This document shows, one piece after another, positions 28,578 through 42,520 of a stretch of DNA of 64,000 nt; the stretch's first letter is position 1; each line of letters starts with the position of its first letter. This DNA comes from Hanleya hanleyi. Lineage: Eukaryota > Mollusca > Polyplacophora > Lepidopleurida > Hanleyidae. A program made the position numbers and the translations under genes. The notes below the pieces were generated by a model. That model saw only the letters and a program-made list of their open reading frames with translations, had not been told where the DNA came from and did no database searches. The stretch is taken from positions 1-64,000 of the forward strand of contig JAVTVY010019033.1 in the NCBI GenBank assembly GCA_036873755.1, in the 5' to 3' direction.

Positions 28578-29800
28578 GTGACTAACGTCACAGGACCTAC
28601 GAAGTAGGCTGGTCACCTAAGTAGGTCAAATTTTCAGCAAAAGTAGGCCAGCTTAAGAATGGTGTTGAGGCTATTTTAGCCATCTTATAGATGGTGTAGG
28701 GGCCCAAATGTGGTGGATATTCAGTCATCTTATGGATGGTGTAGGGGACCCAAATGTGATGGATATTCAGCCATCTTAAGGATGGTGTAGAGGACCCAAA
28801 TGTGGCGGATATTCAGCCATCGTAAGGATGGTGTAGGGGACCCAAATGTGATGGATATTCAGCCATCTTAAGGATGGTGTAGAGGACCCAAATGTGGCGG
28901 ATATTTAGCCATCGTAAGGATGGTGTATGGATCCCAAATGTGGTAGATATTCAGCCATCTTATGGATGGTGTAGGGGACCCAAATGTGGTGGATATTCAG
29001 CCGTCCTATGGATGGTGTATGGGACCCAAGTGTGGAGGATATTTTAGCATCTTATGGGTGGTGTAGGGGACATAAATGTGGTGAATATTCAGCCATCTTA
29101 TGGTGTAGGGGACCCAAATGTGTATTCAGCCATATTATGAACGGTAATTTTCATCAAAAGTAGGTCAGCTCAGAACTTGCTGGTAACAGTCCCCTAACAC
29201 ACGTTCCAATCTTAATAAATTAATATCCTATCAATGCTCCCCAATCGTACATGTCGCTGTATAGGATCTTACGTATTTAAATTGAATTTGGTGTTCTGAG
29301 CGTCCAGACCATGGATATTTAATAGCATTATGACATCATGGTCGCATCTGAACTCATCCATTTGCAGTCGGGAGGGCAGAAGGTCCACTGTGTCCATTTA
29401 CTCCACTGTTTACACCAAAGATAAGGTAAAAGGTAATATCTACCCCGTATTATGGTGCCACAATGTCTTGACCGCGGCAACATGAAAAGACTCCCCGCCA
29501 GCGAGCCGGCTAGTTCGGCTGAGCCAACCAAAAAGTACTATGAAGCGTTCTCGGGATTGGTTAACACGCGCGTTTAACACGCGAGTTACTGCAAGCCTGT
29601 TAGATCCTACAAGCGACAATATCCAAATGGGGAGTAGATAGGGTTTAATTTTAATTAGATTGCACACGTTCATGCCAAAAATCAAGGTTCTAATATCAAC
29701 GGTTCTCCTTATTTTGCCGGAGAAAGGATTCGAATGAACTGACTGACTGACTCATTACCGCACAATATGCAAATGAGCGCCTACTTCGTAGGAACATGAG
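28578..29800. mobile_element. element bounded by CCTACGAAGTAGG, long copy
   Basis: Begins GACTAACGTCACAGGACCTACGAAGTAGG and ends GCAAATGAGCGCCTACTTCGTAGG. The inner ends share GTAGGTCAAATTTTCA and AAAAGTAGGTCAGCTC. The interior holds a 46-bp tandem array. A second, shorter copy follows directly. No open frame of interest. Class unknown. Confidence 0.6.
28678..29142. repeat. 46-bp tandem array, about 10 copies
   Basis: Unit reads CCATCTTAAGGATGGTGTAG, then A/GGGACCCAAATGTGG, then GGATATTCAG. Each unit contains a small palindrome CCATCxTAxGGATGG. Divergence between copies is low to moderate. Confidence 0.9.
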
Positions 29801-29807
29801 TAGTGTG

Positions 29808-30432
29808 ACTAACGTTCCAGGACCTACGAAGTAGGGTTTGATATGATTTAAGTGTGTACCTTGACATAGGACTGACCATTTCCATGGTCGTAGGAGGCGT
29901 TGAGACATGTTTTTGCCAATTTTGAGGTTTCTAGGTCACCTAACTACGTCAGAAAATGGGTCAGAAAGTAGGCCACATTGACCATGACTGAATTAGGTCA
30001 GGTCACTGATATTGTCCTAGTTGGGCCCATTTTCATGGTCTTAGGAGGCATTAGGACACGATTTTCCATTTTCGAGGTTTATAGATCACCTTATTTCGAG
30101 GTTTCTATGTCACCTAATTAGGTCAGAATTTGAGTAGGAAAGTAGGTGACATTGACGTTGACCCAATTAGGTCAGGTCACACTGACATTGACCTAATTAA
30201 GCGCATTTCCATGGTCTTAGGAAGCATTAGGACATCTTTTTGCCAATTTCGAGAATAATAGGTCATCTAAGTAGGTCAAATTTTCATCGGAAGTCCCCTA
30301 ATGCACGTTCATGCCAAAAATCAAGGTTCTAATGTCAACGGTTCTGCTTATTTTGCCGGAGAAATGATTCGGATGGACTGACTCACTCATTACCGGACAA
30401 TTTGCAAATGAGAGCCTACTTCGTAGGAATAT
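29808..30432. mobile_element. element bounded by CCTACGAAGTAGG, short copy
   Basis: Begins GACTAACGTTCCAGGACCTACGAAGTAGG and ends GCAAATGAGAGCCTACTTCGTAGG. The interior has three to four diverged ~100-bp repeats (CATGGTCTTAGGAGGCATTAGGACA; GAGGTTTCTAGGTCACC). It is the sister of the preceding copy without the 46-bp array. Confidence 0.6.
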
Positions 30433-32280
30433 TCGCTATTCGAAAGTTTCATACTGTTAAAAGAGGGGGGTAAACGATCGTGTGGACGTAAAAAAAATAA
30501 TCTCTAGTACGGAGAAAAAAGAAAAAAATAATACGAAGAACGAAGAAAAAATAATTCGTGAAGAATTCAAGTGTGTCTTTATTAGCTACCACGCTGTTAA
30601 TAATAGTGTTGTTAATGTCAGTACATGCAGCGGAGTAAACATCGGAAAACGTTGGAAATTGTCCACAGTTGACAACATATTTCATTATATACTCCAAAAC
30701 TCATGATCACGTCATTCTCCACAACAGGGTTGTTTCGACGCACACAGAAGAGCTGAATCCGCTAGAGTTGCGTCCCCTCTTGCAGACAAGCAATTCATAC
30801 GAGAGTGACGGTGTGAACGGGAACGTAAATAACGAATCTCACAAAACGAGGAACGCAAAATTATAACTTGGTGGAACAGAGAACAGAGAATTAAAAATAG
30901 GAAAATACGGTGAACGTGGAATACGTCCAGAACGTGTGTACGCAAAATTAGTTTTCCTCAGAACTGAGAACGGATAATGAAAATTACCCCAAAACGGAGT
31001 ACGAAAATACCCCTTGCCCCCCGCTTAAAATATGATAACATTTCTGTCATAATGAAAGAAATCTTTTCAATATAAATGAATGCATGACTTACCGGGAAGA
31101 AGGTTCTCCTCATTCAAACTGCGCATGACCAACACTGAAGAGAACTGGTCCCCGTGTTTGATACTTCACTGCCAGAAGTGCGTTGCGAGGTACAGTATAA
31201 TCCGCGAATATATAGTGCCCACACCAGTTCAAATGTATTTTTTGACAGATACGTCTGCCAAATTGAATTAAAATTCAAAATCAGATTCTCTTTACCATAC
31301 TTTGTTGTTTGAAGCACTAAAGAGTAATCGCAAATTTCATGTACCGTAACAGCGCGTTGTTGTCGACAGCACTTCTTCCATCACCATACAAATCGACACC
31401 TTCATGTTTACGAGTGACAGTGGACTACAATCGTGTAATCCTTACTCTCGTGGGAACGCGATACAGGAGACAGTAAAAAGAGACAGGAACATCATGATGT
31501 TGGCACGCGATCCCGCTGACCTATATATTTTTTTGCATGCAGTCAGTGTTCAGCAGAACAGTAATGACACAGTGATATTTCAGTTTAATTGACGTAATAT
31601 GTCAATGGCCGAATCATGACAGAACAAATATCGCGAGATGATTGAGGCGTGGGTTCAGGAACAATCCCAGTTAGGATGTATAAAATCTGACCTCTAGACT
31701 TCGTAAAGGTGAAATGCAAAGGTGTTTATGCTCGAGATAGACTAGGTCAGAGAATGAGCTCAGTTTGCTGGGAAAGACAAACACAGTACCCAGAAATTCT
31801 GGTTAGGTCATGATAAAATAGCAGGGGAATGGAGAACACATATGAATTATGTGAATTATGTGTTACCCAATGCACTGATAGAACATGCCCCCAATTAGCA
31901 AATAATGTAAATGTTGTTATACCAGCAAAGGTGGGGAGCATAAAGGGCTTCCTGTTACAAAATGTCACAAGACAGAGAATTGAGGGAGGGTAGGGAGGGT
32001 TTTTCTGTAGCAAACTGGAGAAACCAAATCCATCACTGACATTTTCCAGAAACAAATTCCAAGTAGCCGAGGAAACACCGACCTCGTGGTACAAAGTTGG
32101 AGAGTCTAATATAAGGGCGATAACTCACAATCAACATTTACAATAAAACTATAATTACGTTAACATTAGAAAGCGACCTTGTTGATCCTCACATAAACTT
32201 AATTATGGTAACCCTAATTTCCTTTTATAATCTCCTTTTTATGTTTTATATAGGCCTAGCTTGAATGATTTTTCATTGAA
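30433..32280. other. gene-free stretch with a possible 5' untranslated exon
   Basis: A good donor site on the minus strand (CTTCCCG|GTAAGTC at 31093) could end an upstream untranslated exon of the SLC1 gene. There is no coding evidence. The rest is AT-rich without recognisable gene. Confidence 0.3.
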
Positions 32281-32438
32281 ATATCGGTCCACCTATATCA
32301 TTTGGTTTAATTGAAGTATTTTGTCTGCCAGACGTTTTTTCTAAAATGCGGTACCCCAAATATCGGTCCACCTATATCATTTGGTGTAATTGAAGTATTT
32401 TGTCTGCCAGACGTTTTTTCTAAAATGCGGTACCCCAA
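32281..32438. repeat. 79-bp tandem duplication
   Basis: ATATCGGTCCACCTATATCA...ATGCGGTACCCCAA occurs twice, with period 79 and one or two differences. Confidence 0.95.
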
Positions 32439-32529
32439 AGTATCAGTTATCTTTCCTTGATCGTGACGTCACATCAGACCAGCCGTCACAAGACTGAGCG
32501 TTACAAGTATTATCAGGTTGCCTGATGTG

Positions 32530-33355
32530 ATGTAGTCCGGTACCCAGCTCCCATAATGCACCGGCGTAATGGGAGTCTGGCACGGGCCGTCGAATGGCAG
32601 CCTCCAGCAACCTCGCCACCAGGGGTCGCTCTCCGCTAGACAATTGGCCGCTCCGATGAACCCCTGGGACGACGCTCACTGAAAGTTGGTCCCATAATAC
32701 ATTGAAAAATTCGTTCACGTGTCCTCTTCCGGTTCCATTGGAACGTATCCAATTCTTTATGAAACGTCAGTCATGAGTCACTTGCATGGCCAGCCTGTCA
32801 TAACGTGATGACGTCAGAATAGAAAATGTTTCGCAAGAATGCATGAAGAGTTCTGGTAGGTTACGTCATCTTTCAGACGCGCTCGTAACATCCATGACGT
32901 CGGGACGTCGGCTTAATCTCCACAGATACGCTCTCGTTATGTTCTAAATTCTAGGGTTTTGTGTGCTATCCAATGACCGATCGTACTGCTGAGCGCCGTC
33001 CCAGAGCCTAGTAGGGAGGACAGGACCGGATGGCTCTGGTTTCGAGATTGAGCCTCCAGCGGGAGATTCAACATGGCGGCTGCCCAGGTTATAGGCATAG
33101 GACGATGTCAACTTCGCCATTTTTCTGATAAGTTTACTACCGGCAATTTATGCCGTCATGATGTAGCGATTCCTGGTACATCGCTCGTCATTTCTGTATA
33201 TCACAAAGCATTTGCCGGCTGATGATTTATATCACAGCAGTGAAAATAGCCCATGTTGTTGTTGTTGCATGCAATAACATGTGCGAGGTAAATGCACTCA
33301 CTTGAGAAAGAAAACTATCTCAAAAAGCGCCCAAATACCAATACAATGGACGACT
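32530..33355 (+). repeat. left arm of a distant inverted duplication (split)
   Basis: Two blocks match the reverse complement of 38110-38500: the outer block ~32530-32610 (CTCCCATAATGC, GTAATGGGAGTC, GCCTCCAGC) and the inner block 33050-33355 (GCCTCCAGCGGGAGATTCAAC to GCCCAAATACCAA). About 440 bp lie between, and GCCTCCAGC is present at both junctions, suggesting a later insertion or duplication. The block includes ATGGCGGCTGCCCAGG at 33073 and a broken splice donor (CTG|AT) at 33128. Confidence 0.8.
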
Positions 33356-36300
33356 TATATTTTCTGATAATATTAAGTATTTGAAGTTATCAGCGGCCTG
33401 GATTTAACTTCTGCGAATCAATTAAATTTCATTGGAGGAGGGGGGGGGGTATTTTAGTTTGGGGTGCAACTTCGGATGTATTTCATGTATAACAGATTTA
33501 ATAAGCATCAAATCATAGTTTGTTGTTTCTCAAACCACATGTATCTCTGTACCAGCTGTAAAGGTTTCCCATCCTCCAGCTAGTAAGCAGTCAATATTTC
33601 AGAGTGAATTAAAATTAATTCTTGATTGATTTATGGGCTGCGGCAGATAAAGTTGGCACCACTCCCCACATATTTGTTATGCTAAGTTTTGTTTAAGGTT
33701 ACTTTTACCGTTACACCAAAAAATATAACATTGTACCAAAATCTCTTTCTCTCCATTTATTGGCAGCCACACACTGTGACACATAATGCCACAAAATCCC
33801 TAATCCAGCTGGTACCAGGTATGTATTCATCCTACTAATATTATGATTCTATGGTATTTTATAATATCAAGATACTATGATATGAATACTATAATTATAC
33901 GATATTTCAAGTCTGCACATTCACCATCATAATAGATATTGATGAAAAAAAATAATATTTTTGTATATTGTTAAAAAGGAAAGCAATTGAGTAGGCTACG
34001 TTTTTAAATTTCTAATTGGGATCTATTTCTTTCGCAAACTTATGGAACAACTTCTTTATTCAAAATACAGCTACTGGTTGATTACGATATGAATCCCTTC
34101 AACAAAACATTGCTCCATTGAGAGGTTATTCATGTAATACAATCATATACTAATTCACAGCTTCTTGTCATGCTTATATGTGACTAAATCCACTAAATAA
34201 ACATGGTTGAGTTACAATCCATTCATGGCCAATTAAGATCCATCAATTTTTTTCTTCATTTTTCATGATTTGCTTTCTACATAGACTGGATTAAGTTTTC
34301 ATAGTATACATTCTCTAATTTTGCCCTCGACTTATCATGTACCGGTAATGATGTTTTCCATATGAGTTCTGACACTATAAAATGAACTGGTATATCATTG
34401 TTTTCCAACCTACAGGTCACAGATTCTGCCACATCAGCACTTTATCGATGCAAGATGATACAACAGGACACAAGAGGATGTATTACAGTTCAAACTGGAT
34501 ATCAGCTACAAATCTGGCATACAGACTTTTACACATGTAAATGACCACCTGCACCGTAATACTTGTGTGTGTCAGGCAGGTGGACAATTGATCAAGGACG
34601 GTTTCTAGCTCAACAGCAATGCCAGGCATTATTCCTTGACTCAAAAGAATTGCAAGTACTATTTGGGGCACTGGATTAGTCACATGAAGTTAAGAATTGT
34701 TATAGTAACAGTATTGATATGTAGAATGGGATTTTGTGGATAATATCAGATACATGGAAGTACGACAGTCCAACATCTCCACATCATGCTCTCCAAATCT
34801 CCCCTTTCCAACTTTAATTCTTAGACAGGTGCATTGATGCCCAACTTCCAGTGTAAATGTGTGGTCTGTTATCTACCTGTCTCCTGCCTGTATTTACAGC
34901 ATGGGAAATATTTTTAACTAGCGATAAATTGCATCAAATTATGTGAAGAAGGGGACCATTATGCTAACATTGAAGGTAATTTTGGGAACATAAGTTAAAA
35001 AAAAGTCCAAATATCACTGATTAAAACTTTCTCCACACTGTAGCCATAGGATGGGAATTAGGAAAAGTACAAACTGTAAATTTCATCCAGGATTCATGCA
35101 TTATTGTACCTATCGTTCTGCCTGGGGAATCTTTTGTCTAAGAATTAAAGTAGGTAAGCTGCTGTTAAAAATAGACTCGGCATATATCATACTGAACTGA
35201 GGCAAAGCTATTGTTAGCACACTGGACACTTGCAAAACTATTTCAGCATACCCCCTCCCCTCTCTCTTCCCTCCCTCCTTGGGGAACGAAAATTAACAGA
35301 GAGTGCATGTTACAAATGTAATATACAACACCGGGCAGTAGTAGGATTTAGTCAGACATCATATGTCACACTTCGTATTAATATGTATTATGATTCTTGA
35401 TAGTTCAGATCAGGCCACCAATACACTACTGGTCTCTACATGTATCAAGCCAATTACCCATTGATCACAAGTTTATCAAATCTCTGCCAACTAGTTTTGA
35501 TTGGTAGCGGTCCAAGCTTGAAATATTTTGATGGAAAAGATTAGAAGCTGTTAGTTTTGGGTTTGTGTGAACATGGTGAATGCAGATACTTTTTCCACAA
35601 AATTTTCAGCATAATTATTCCCCTTGATGCCAACATTGAATGTGTCTGTAAAATACTGTTAGCTGTTGGAATAGTTTTGATATCAGATCCTATGACTCTG
35701 CATATTTCAGTTTCCTGAATTGGGGCTCTTCAAAAATAAAAAATAAAACTTCTTGGGATCTTTGACCAGACACAAAGACTATTTTCCAAGTACAGAAACC
35801 CTTTGAGTCAAGAAGACAAAGGCGATTTCTTTTATTCAAAATCTGTACATGTCAACCAAATACAGAAGAACACAAGTAATATGTACATGTATCCATAATT
35901 ATTTAAGATGATAAATTAAATAACAGATTTGTGCCTCTGATGTTCATTTACCTTTCTACATGTATGCTAACTCCTGAAATTCACTATGTACCCAGTTATG
36001 TCACTTCTGTGGTTGGCTTACCTTAGTGTCATTTGAAATCATGGTATTTTTTTCCTTGAAGGGTGTTGGATTCAATTACAATAATCAACATACATGTAAG
36101 TGAGATAAGCAAGTGGACTTTTGCAACATCATATTTATGTGAGCTTATATCAATGTTCAACTGTATGGGTCTCTAAGACATTTACCACTATATGATACAT
36201 ATTGATTGTGATTTAGTCTTATCATGGTCTCTAATATATTGTAGAATACTGAATACATCACTGATGTGGACCAGCAAGAAACATAACTATCAGATAGTAT

Positions 36301-38109
36301 TATTTATTGTTTGTTCTATATTATTACAACTGTTCATTTGCTGGAATTCAGACAATAGTTCCATCAAGCTGGTGCCTCAGGACTGACAAAGGTTGGTGGA
36401 TGCCCATGAAGGTGACATGTAGTTGTACTGCAATCATCAAACTGGCACACTTGATTATGACCAAGAATAAAAAGTTGTAATATAGTATATTATTTCCAAT
36501 GTCCTTGTAACTTATGGAATGAATATTTTGCAACCGAGATTATGTGGCCGGATAAATAATTTGCATTTGCCAAATTATTAGGATCATTTGCTGATGGAAA
36601 GAGTGTTCAGAGATGAAAGCCAAAATTGTTATATGATGTACTACTGTTGCCTGTAGGCAAATGATAAATTTGGATCAATTGATTGCATGGGTATGATATG
36701 TAAAAAGAAGAAAAATAAAGAATAGTGTTTGACACTTAATACATGTGTCTGCTCAGACTTCTTTAATTGTCATGATTATGTATCATTGAGATTTTACTGG
36801 GCTAATTAAATAATATATCATGTATGTGTGAAATTTGTTCATACATACCAGTGGAATCAATACTGGAAACTATCATGGTGTTGAAGCAATGGTCAAAGAT
36901 GACTGCCTGTAAATAAAGAAATGGAAATGATAAATGACCATATAAAATGTTAATTGAAATTGGTACCAAATTAAAAGGGAACAAAGTTATCATGGGGAAA
37001 ACTGATCTTTTATTCTAGCAGTACATTTGAAATTACATTTTAACATTATCACTTTATTCATCACCCTTCCCCCAGCACACTAATTCCAAGTTTCTCTGTG
37101 TCGATAGTTGTTGATGTGATAGGTCTTGATGTGTCTCTGTTCAATGGGTTGTTTCATACATAACAATAGATTAGTCACTATTAAATTAAGCTCTCTATAA
37201 AATATATTATTCTAATTACTCAGTGCATATACATGTAAGATAGGCATAGAGTTAGCATGTTCATCGGTAACAAACAATCCATTTTAATCAATGATCGATG
37301 CAGACATGGAGTGTATTTAGGAACAACATACAACATACCAGCTGGATTTTAAACTGCATTACTCCCAAGAGATTTGTGACAAGTTTGTGTCATGGGCAAC
37401 ACCAATAAACTGCCACAAAATTTTGCAAACATATGTTTGACAACAGCGGTATTTTAAACTTAAGACTTGAGTCCAGTAATTCATTGGGTATATTCAATAA
37501 TTAATTTTAATTCACTCTGCTGAAAAATATGCAGCTACTGCAGAATCAGAAAATTTAGTATGGTACAGATATGAAAATTGAATTGGAAATTCATATGATT
37601 TGAGAATATTAGATACTAGGAATAGTGATACCAGTCGGTACACGAACTCATGTACAGACATTGTGCATAATCATTAAGATAGAATTTATTATTAAAAATA
37701 TTCGGGTAATTGGAAATATTTTGACAAAAACCGGAGGATTGTAAACATTATGGAAATTAGCAAAGACATACATGAGTTTTGAGAAACAATAAATATAAAA
37801 ATCAAATGCATCCCAAGAAATGCAACCCGAAATAAAATACCTCCCCCACCTCCATCTTCCCCTCCTCCATCTTCCCCTCCCCAATCCTGGTGGTTCTCTC
37901 TGGGTACTCCGGCTTCCTCCACCAGTCAAACTGTCTGTCTCCATAAGAGCGAAATATTCTTGCGTGTGGTAACTGCCCCCCCCCCCCCCCCCCCCCCACC
38001 ATCTGTACACAGGCCTATTACTGGCATTTTAGATTTTTTCCCTAAAGAACCAGGCGGTTGGATAATGTCAGTGTCAAATGCTTGAAAGTTGTATCGACAA
38101 AAATAGGGC
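33356..38109. other. AT-rich region between the inverted arms; no gene recognised
   Basis: No frame above about 70 codons makes sense. Possible decayed coding sequence is seen near 34420-34680 but without family match. CT-rich run at 37845-37905 and a C21-type homopolymer at 37977-37997. Confidence 0.5.
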
Positions 38110-38500
38110 ATCGTCCACTGTGTTTGTATTTGGGCGAATTTTGAGATCGTTTTCCTCCCCCAGGAAGTCCAGCGTACATTTACCTCGCACATGTTATTGC
38201 ATACAACAACAACAACATGGGCTATTTGGACTGCTGCGACATAAATCATTGACCGGCAAATGCTTTGCGATATACAGAAATGACGAGTGTTGTACAAGGA
38301 ATCGTTGTATCCCGACGGCATGAATTGCCGGTAATAAACTTACCAGAAAAACGGCGAAGTTGACCTCGTCCTATGCCTATAACCTGGGCAGCCGCCATGT
38401 TGAATCTCCCGCTGGAGGCCGCCATTCGGTGGCCAATACCTGACTCCCATTACGGGAAACTCGTGAAGCATGATGGGAGTTGGGAACCCGACTAGATGTG
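38110..38500 (-). repeat. right arm of a distant inverted duplication
   Basis: Reverse complement of 33050-33355 plus 32530-32610, contiguous here: GCCCAAATACAAACA, AATAGCCCATGTTGTTGTTG-type stretch, ATTACCGGCAATTC, the exon described next, GCCTCCAGCGGGAG and GTAATGGGAGTCAGG. Confidence 0.85.
38344..38398 (-). CDS. possible first coding exon of an unknown gene
   Basis: Minus strand ATG at 38398 in a good context (AACATGGCGGCT), 18 codons MAAAQVIGIGRGQLRRFS, then TCTG|GTAAGT. The mirrored copy at 33073 keeps the peptide start (MAAAQVIGIGRCQLRHFS) but has AT instead of GT at the donor. A short Ala/Gly/Arg start of this kind suits a mitochondrial or nuclear protein; no family is recognised and no second exon was found. 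Confidence 0.35.
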
Positions 38501-39179
38501 ACGTCCAAGACCAACCACCTCGCTGGGGGTCTAATAACACCCCAGCCACCAGTCAGATTTTTGGACCGGATTCGGGGCCTTCGCGCACATCGCCGGAAGT
38601 GACATCATATATAGTAAAACAGATATTTACCTAACATTTCGATTACTTTTCAAGTCTGCATAATACCTCTGTTGACCTAGCGTTAAAAAGAATTATCTGG
38701 AGATAATTTTCCCTGTTTATCTGGACAGAGCATATGAAAAGTAGTTCGCTCATGTGCAACACTAAAGGAGTTGTTCGGCCGGATTTAAACTGAACCGTGC
38801 GTTGGTTGGTTTCCTCTATACGTCATAGCAACGTAGTAAAGGTCAACTTCCGCTATTGGTGGCAGGGATGGTAATGGAGCCTGCGAAATGGAGCATGCGC
38901 TGTGGGGAGGTTGGTCCAAGACGCGTCAAATAAGGGCAGATAAGCGATGAAGATTTTATTTCTGAAATCGACCAGACTTGAGATACCAACTTTTCTAAAG
39001 CTACTAGACGATCAGATGCTTCAAATAAAATCAATTTAAATGAATTTTCTCTTTCAGAAAATAAAAGAAAAAAAAATATGAAAACCTTTGCATTCACCTT
39101 TAAATTATTCAACCGATTAGATTGAAGCACTGCATACAATGTATCTAATTTCGATCAAGGTCAAAGTCATGAGCACTAT

Positions 39180-39240
39180 GATGATAGACAGGCACAAGCT
39201 GATAGACAGGCACAAGCTGATAGACAGGCACAAGCTGGTA
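39180..39240. repeat. 18-bp tandem repeat
   Basis: GATAGACAGGCACAAGCT three times in a row plus a partial copy. Confidence 0.9.
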
Positions 39241-39849
39241 TACCGGATCATATTCATGCAGGCAGTAACTCGGTAGGCCCGGAACCGAATCACCGGAAAT
39301 GAAAACCATTATAATCAAACCAGCTTATAAGTACAGAGAGTTTTTGCATAATTATAAGTTCGTTTGTATTGAATCAGGGAACATTGAATTCTAAGGGAAA
39401 ATTGGAATGCCTAAAAAAATCATAGCATGAACTGGCTAAAATATTATAATCGAATCATGCATACCGGTAACACTCTTCCATTGGCTACAGTGGTGATAGT
39501 CAAATGCCCAGTGATTGGTTGCGGGATTTTGCTCCATTGCAGCTACCTCATTGGTTCATTGTTTTAGAAAAGCTTTTGGGGATGGGACAGTTGAAAGCTC
39601 GGAGCTCGGGGATGGGACAGATGAGATCAGAGCTCTCCGCTCTTAGAGGTCAAAGTTCCGAGCTCCAATAGCCCGATCTCCCAAATGACCCATGCCCGAG
39701 ATCCGAGCTATCAACTGCTTCAGCCCCGAGCTCCGAGATCTTGTCTATTAACACGACTTACGCCCGTCAGGCTTCGTTATACGACGGATATCAAAAGAAA
39801 AGAGCCATGACTTTCGCATGTCACGTGTGTTCGATGTCATTGCCCCACT

Positions 39850-42520
39850 CGTGTAATATACGTGGTCATTTTCTGGCCCCAACCATGTCCGGGACAACTT
39901 TAGTATCCAGGTCATAGACATCGTGTACCCATCTACCAGAGATTCCTATTCCTCGTTTGGATTTGAGAGAAAAATCCGAGAACGGAAACTGTTCTGGATA
40001 GTAGAGCTTGGGTCATTGTTTCCGTATGGTTTAAATGATAATATCAAATGGTTCGGCAATGTTCCCAACTGCCATTTAAATATATCCAATATTACCCAGC
40101 TATTTAAACCCCACCAACGGAGACATCGCAGCCATGGTTGGAAAAAAATTTAATAGTGCGTTGACTTGCGATCATATCATGTTTATTTAACTAACAAACC
40201 CAAATAGTATACATAGCTTAGGTACCGTTCTGTATACGTTACCTCTGAGAGTTTTAAATCTAATAGCCAGAGATATACAACGATTTGTGTCTTCAGGATA
40301 TATAATACCACCCACATTCACTAAAGTTTGTCATGATATAGCGTAATTTCGATTATACCGTCCAGTAAACATAATCCAAACATCCAGAGACCAGACTTTC
40401 ATGAAAGTAAACTACTTAGATAAAGGTCTGGACATAATTAATTTACCACGAATAGTGAATGATCCGGAGGTACGCAACAATGTACCAAACTATTTCAAGT
40501 TCATAGAACCCCCTTGTATTTCACATAGGTACTAAATCTATAGCCAACAAAATCTTCGAACCTAATCCATACACCATGCAAACATATTGTGACCTTGATG
40601 TAGTGAGTGATGAAAACCTTAAAACACTCCTGCTGAAGGGACCTAAATATCGAGAGCCGAGAAGAATAAAACTGAAGGCCGACAAAAAGGCAGTTTTGAC
40701 TGCAATGGAACAGTATGTCATTGAGTGGTCAAAGCGTTAAAAAGTTGAACCAACAATACTCGCTGACTGGCTGGACCTCAGTAAGAATAAAGTCGTTGAA
40801 ACAATCCGCCATATTGACAGAGCTATCCTTCCCCAAGCAAAACAAGTGCCGAGAAACATCAATTCGCAAGAACTTCTAGCAAATCTCCAATGTAAGTTCT
40901 TCATAGTCCGAGCAGAAAAAATGCTCCAAATAATATAATATCCATATCTAAATATTTCTATTACCAGGTGCTGGTTCAGGAATTGAGTATGGGCATACCA
41001 TCACAGAATACATCTACATCTACATCTACATTTACTCTGGAAGATTAATTTAACAATCACAAAACGTTTCTCAAGGAAAGAGGTATTTGTCTTCTAACTA
41101 CTTATAGCGATATATCGAAAGTGTACTGGACCCACAAAATGCATAAATCACCATACAAAACTAGATTCATAGCTGGTTCTTGAAACTGCACCACCAAGCT
41201 TCTTTCAACCCTTTTAACGAGGGCTCTTCAGGAGGTAAAACCACTTTGGGATAGGTATTGCAACACAATTTTTAAAAACTCTGACGTTGAATATATGTGG
41301 ATATTAAAAAACTCAAAAATGTTTTGCGGAAGAACTTGATGCGAAAGGACGCATACCGTACAGACATGTATCAACATGGGATTTCTCGACTCTCAAGAAG
41401 ACTGACCGCTGGTATATTAATGTCAGAAGCCATGAAGCATTCTTTATCTCTACTACATACAAGGGATATCATTCTTGGGATGTTTTGTTGTTTATAGAGT
41501 TGCTTGAATTTTTCATTAATAACATCTATGTGAAATTTGGCGACACAATGTGTACCCCTTTTGGCTGACCTATATCTGTTCTCTTATGAATACGATTATA
41601 TGCCGACACTTTCAAAACCGACGATTTCAAAGCATGTTTCTTCTCATTCACAAAACGCTATATAGACGATTTTCTCGCTATGGATAATCGCTATGTAAAT
41701 GACACAGTGAAGGATATATATCCACCTTCATTACATTTGAAGGAAACTACAAAAACCCTTAATGGTGCATCATATTTAGACATATACCTCTATAAAAATG
41801 AAGCGGCCATTCTCTCTCGTCGAATTTAAACGGCAAAAGAGATGATTATAATTTCGACATCGTTAGCTATGCCTTTCTGGACAGTAATATTTCAGTGAGA
41901 TCTGCATATGGCGTATACATAACTCGTCTAGTAGCATTTACTAGATCCTGTGTTAAACGTGATGATTTTAACCAATTTCACGAAACATTATTGCAGAAAC
42001 TGATGAAATAGGGATATACCACCATGCCCCTCCACTCAAACTTTCGCAATTTTGGCGATACATGTACATATCGCAGGCTGATTCCAAAATACGAGTGTAG
42101 CGTGCAAGATCTGTGGCGATACATTTCGTAACTTATGTCTAATTCTGCTTAACCTGGGGCTAGGGGCCGTATGAACTCAAGATTCCCATGGTGTTCATTT
42201 GAATAGTCAAAATCAAAGCGTGACCGATATACATCCCACTCTCGATAATGACTTAAACCAAAATCATATGGTTTAAGTATACTGATCAGCGATACGAATT
42301 TAACATTTTGGGGACATCATGATGTCTTGCCTGCATCATTGAAAACTGTTGACCGCTTCTGTCTTGCAGAAAACTAGCCTGTTTTTATGTATACTATGAT
42401 TTATTTTTGATGTTGGTGCTAATGCTGTTATATGAATTAGGTCTTTGAATTATGGACGCGGAAATTCTTTAGTGAACGACGGCTCAGTAATGAATGACGG
42501 ACTAGACATTTGTGTTTTGC
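39850..42520 (+). pseudogene. decayed retroelement with reverse transcriptase
   Basis: Pieces of a reverse-transcriptase protein occur in order but in different frames with many stops: WFGNVPNCHLNISNITQLFK (~40050-40110), LLKGPKYREPRRIKLKADKK (~40630-40690), RYIDDFLAMDNRYVNDTVKD (~41650-41715, the YxDD catalytic motif), GASYLDIYLYKNE (~41767-41806). The family is common in molluscs; the class (Penelope-like or related) is uncertain. The 3' part 42290-42520 (GACATCATGATGTCTTGC to GACGGACTAGACATTTG) recurs at 63205-63410. Confidence 0.7.

Noticed and set aside
34420..34690. Decayed transposase-like coding sequence in the region between the inverted arms
   Set aside because: A vague impression only; stops in all frames and no motif that I could name.
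40521..40721. Minus-strand frame of 66 codons
   Set aside because: Shadow of the plus-strand retroelement fragment (LLKGPKYREPRR).
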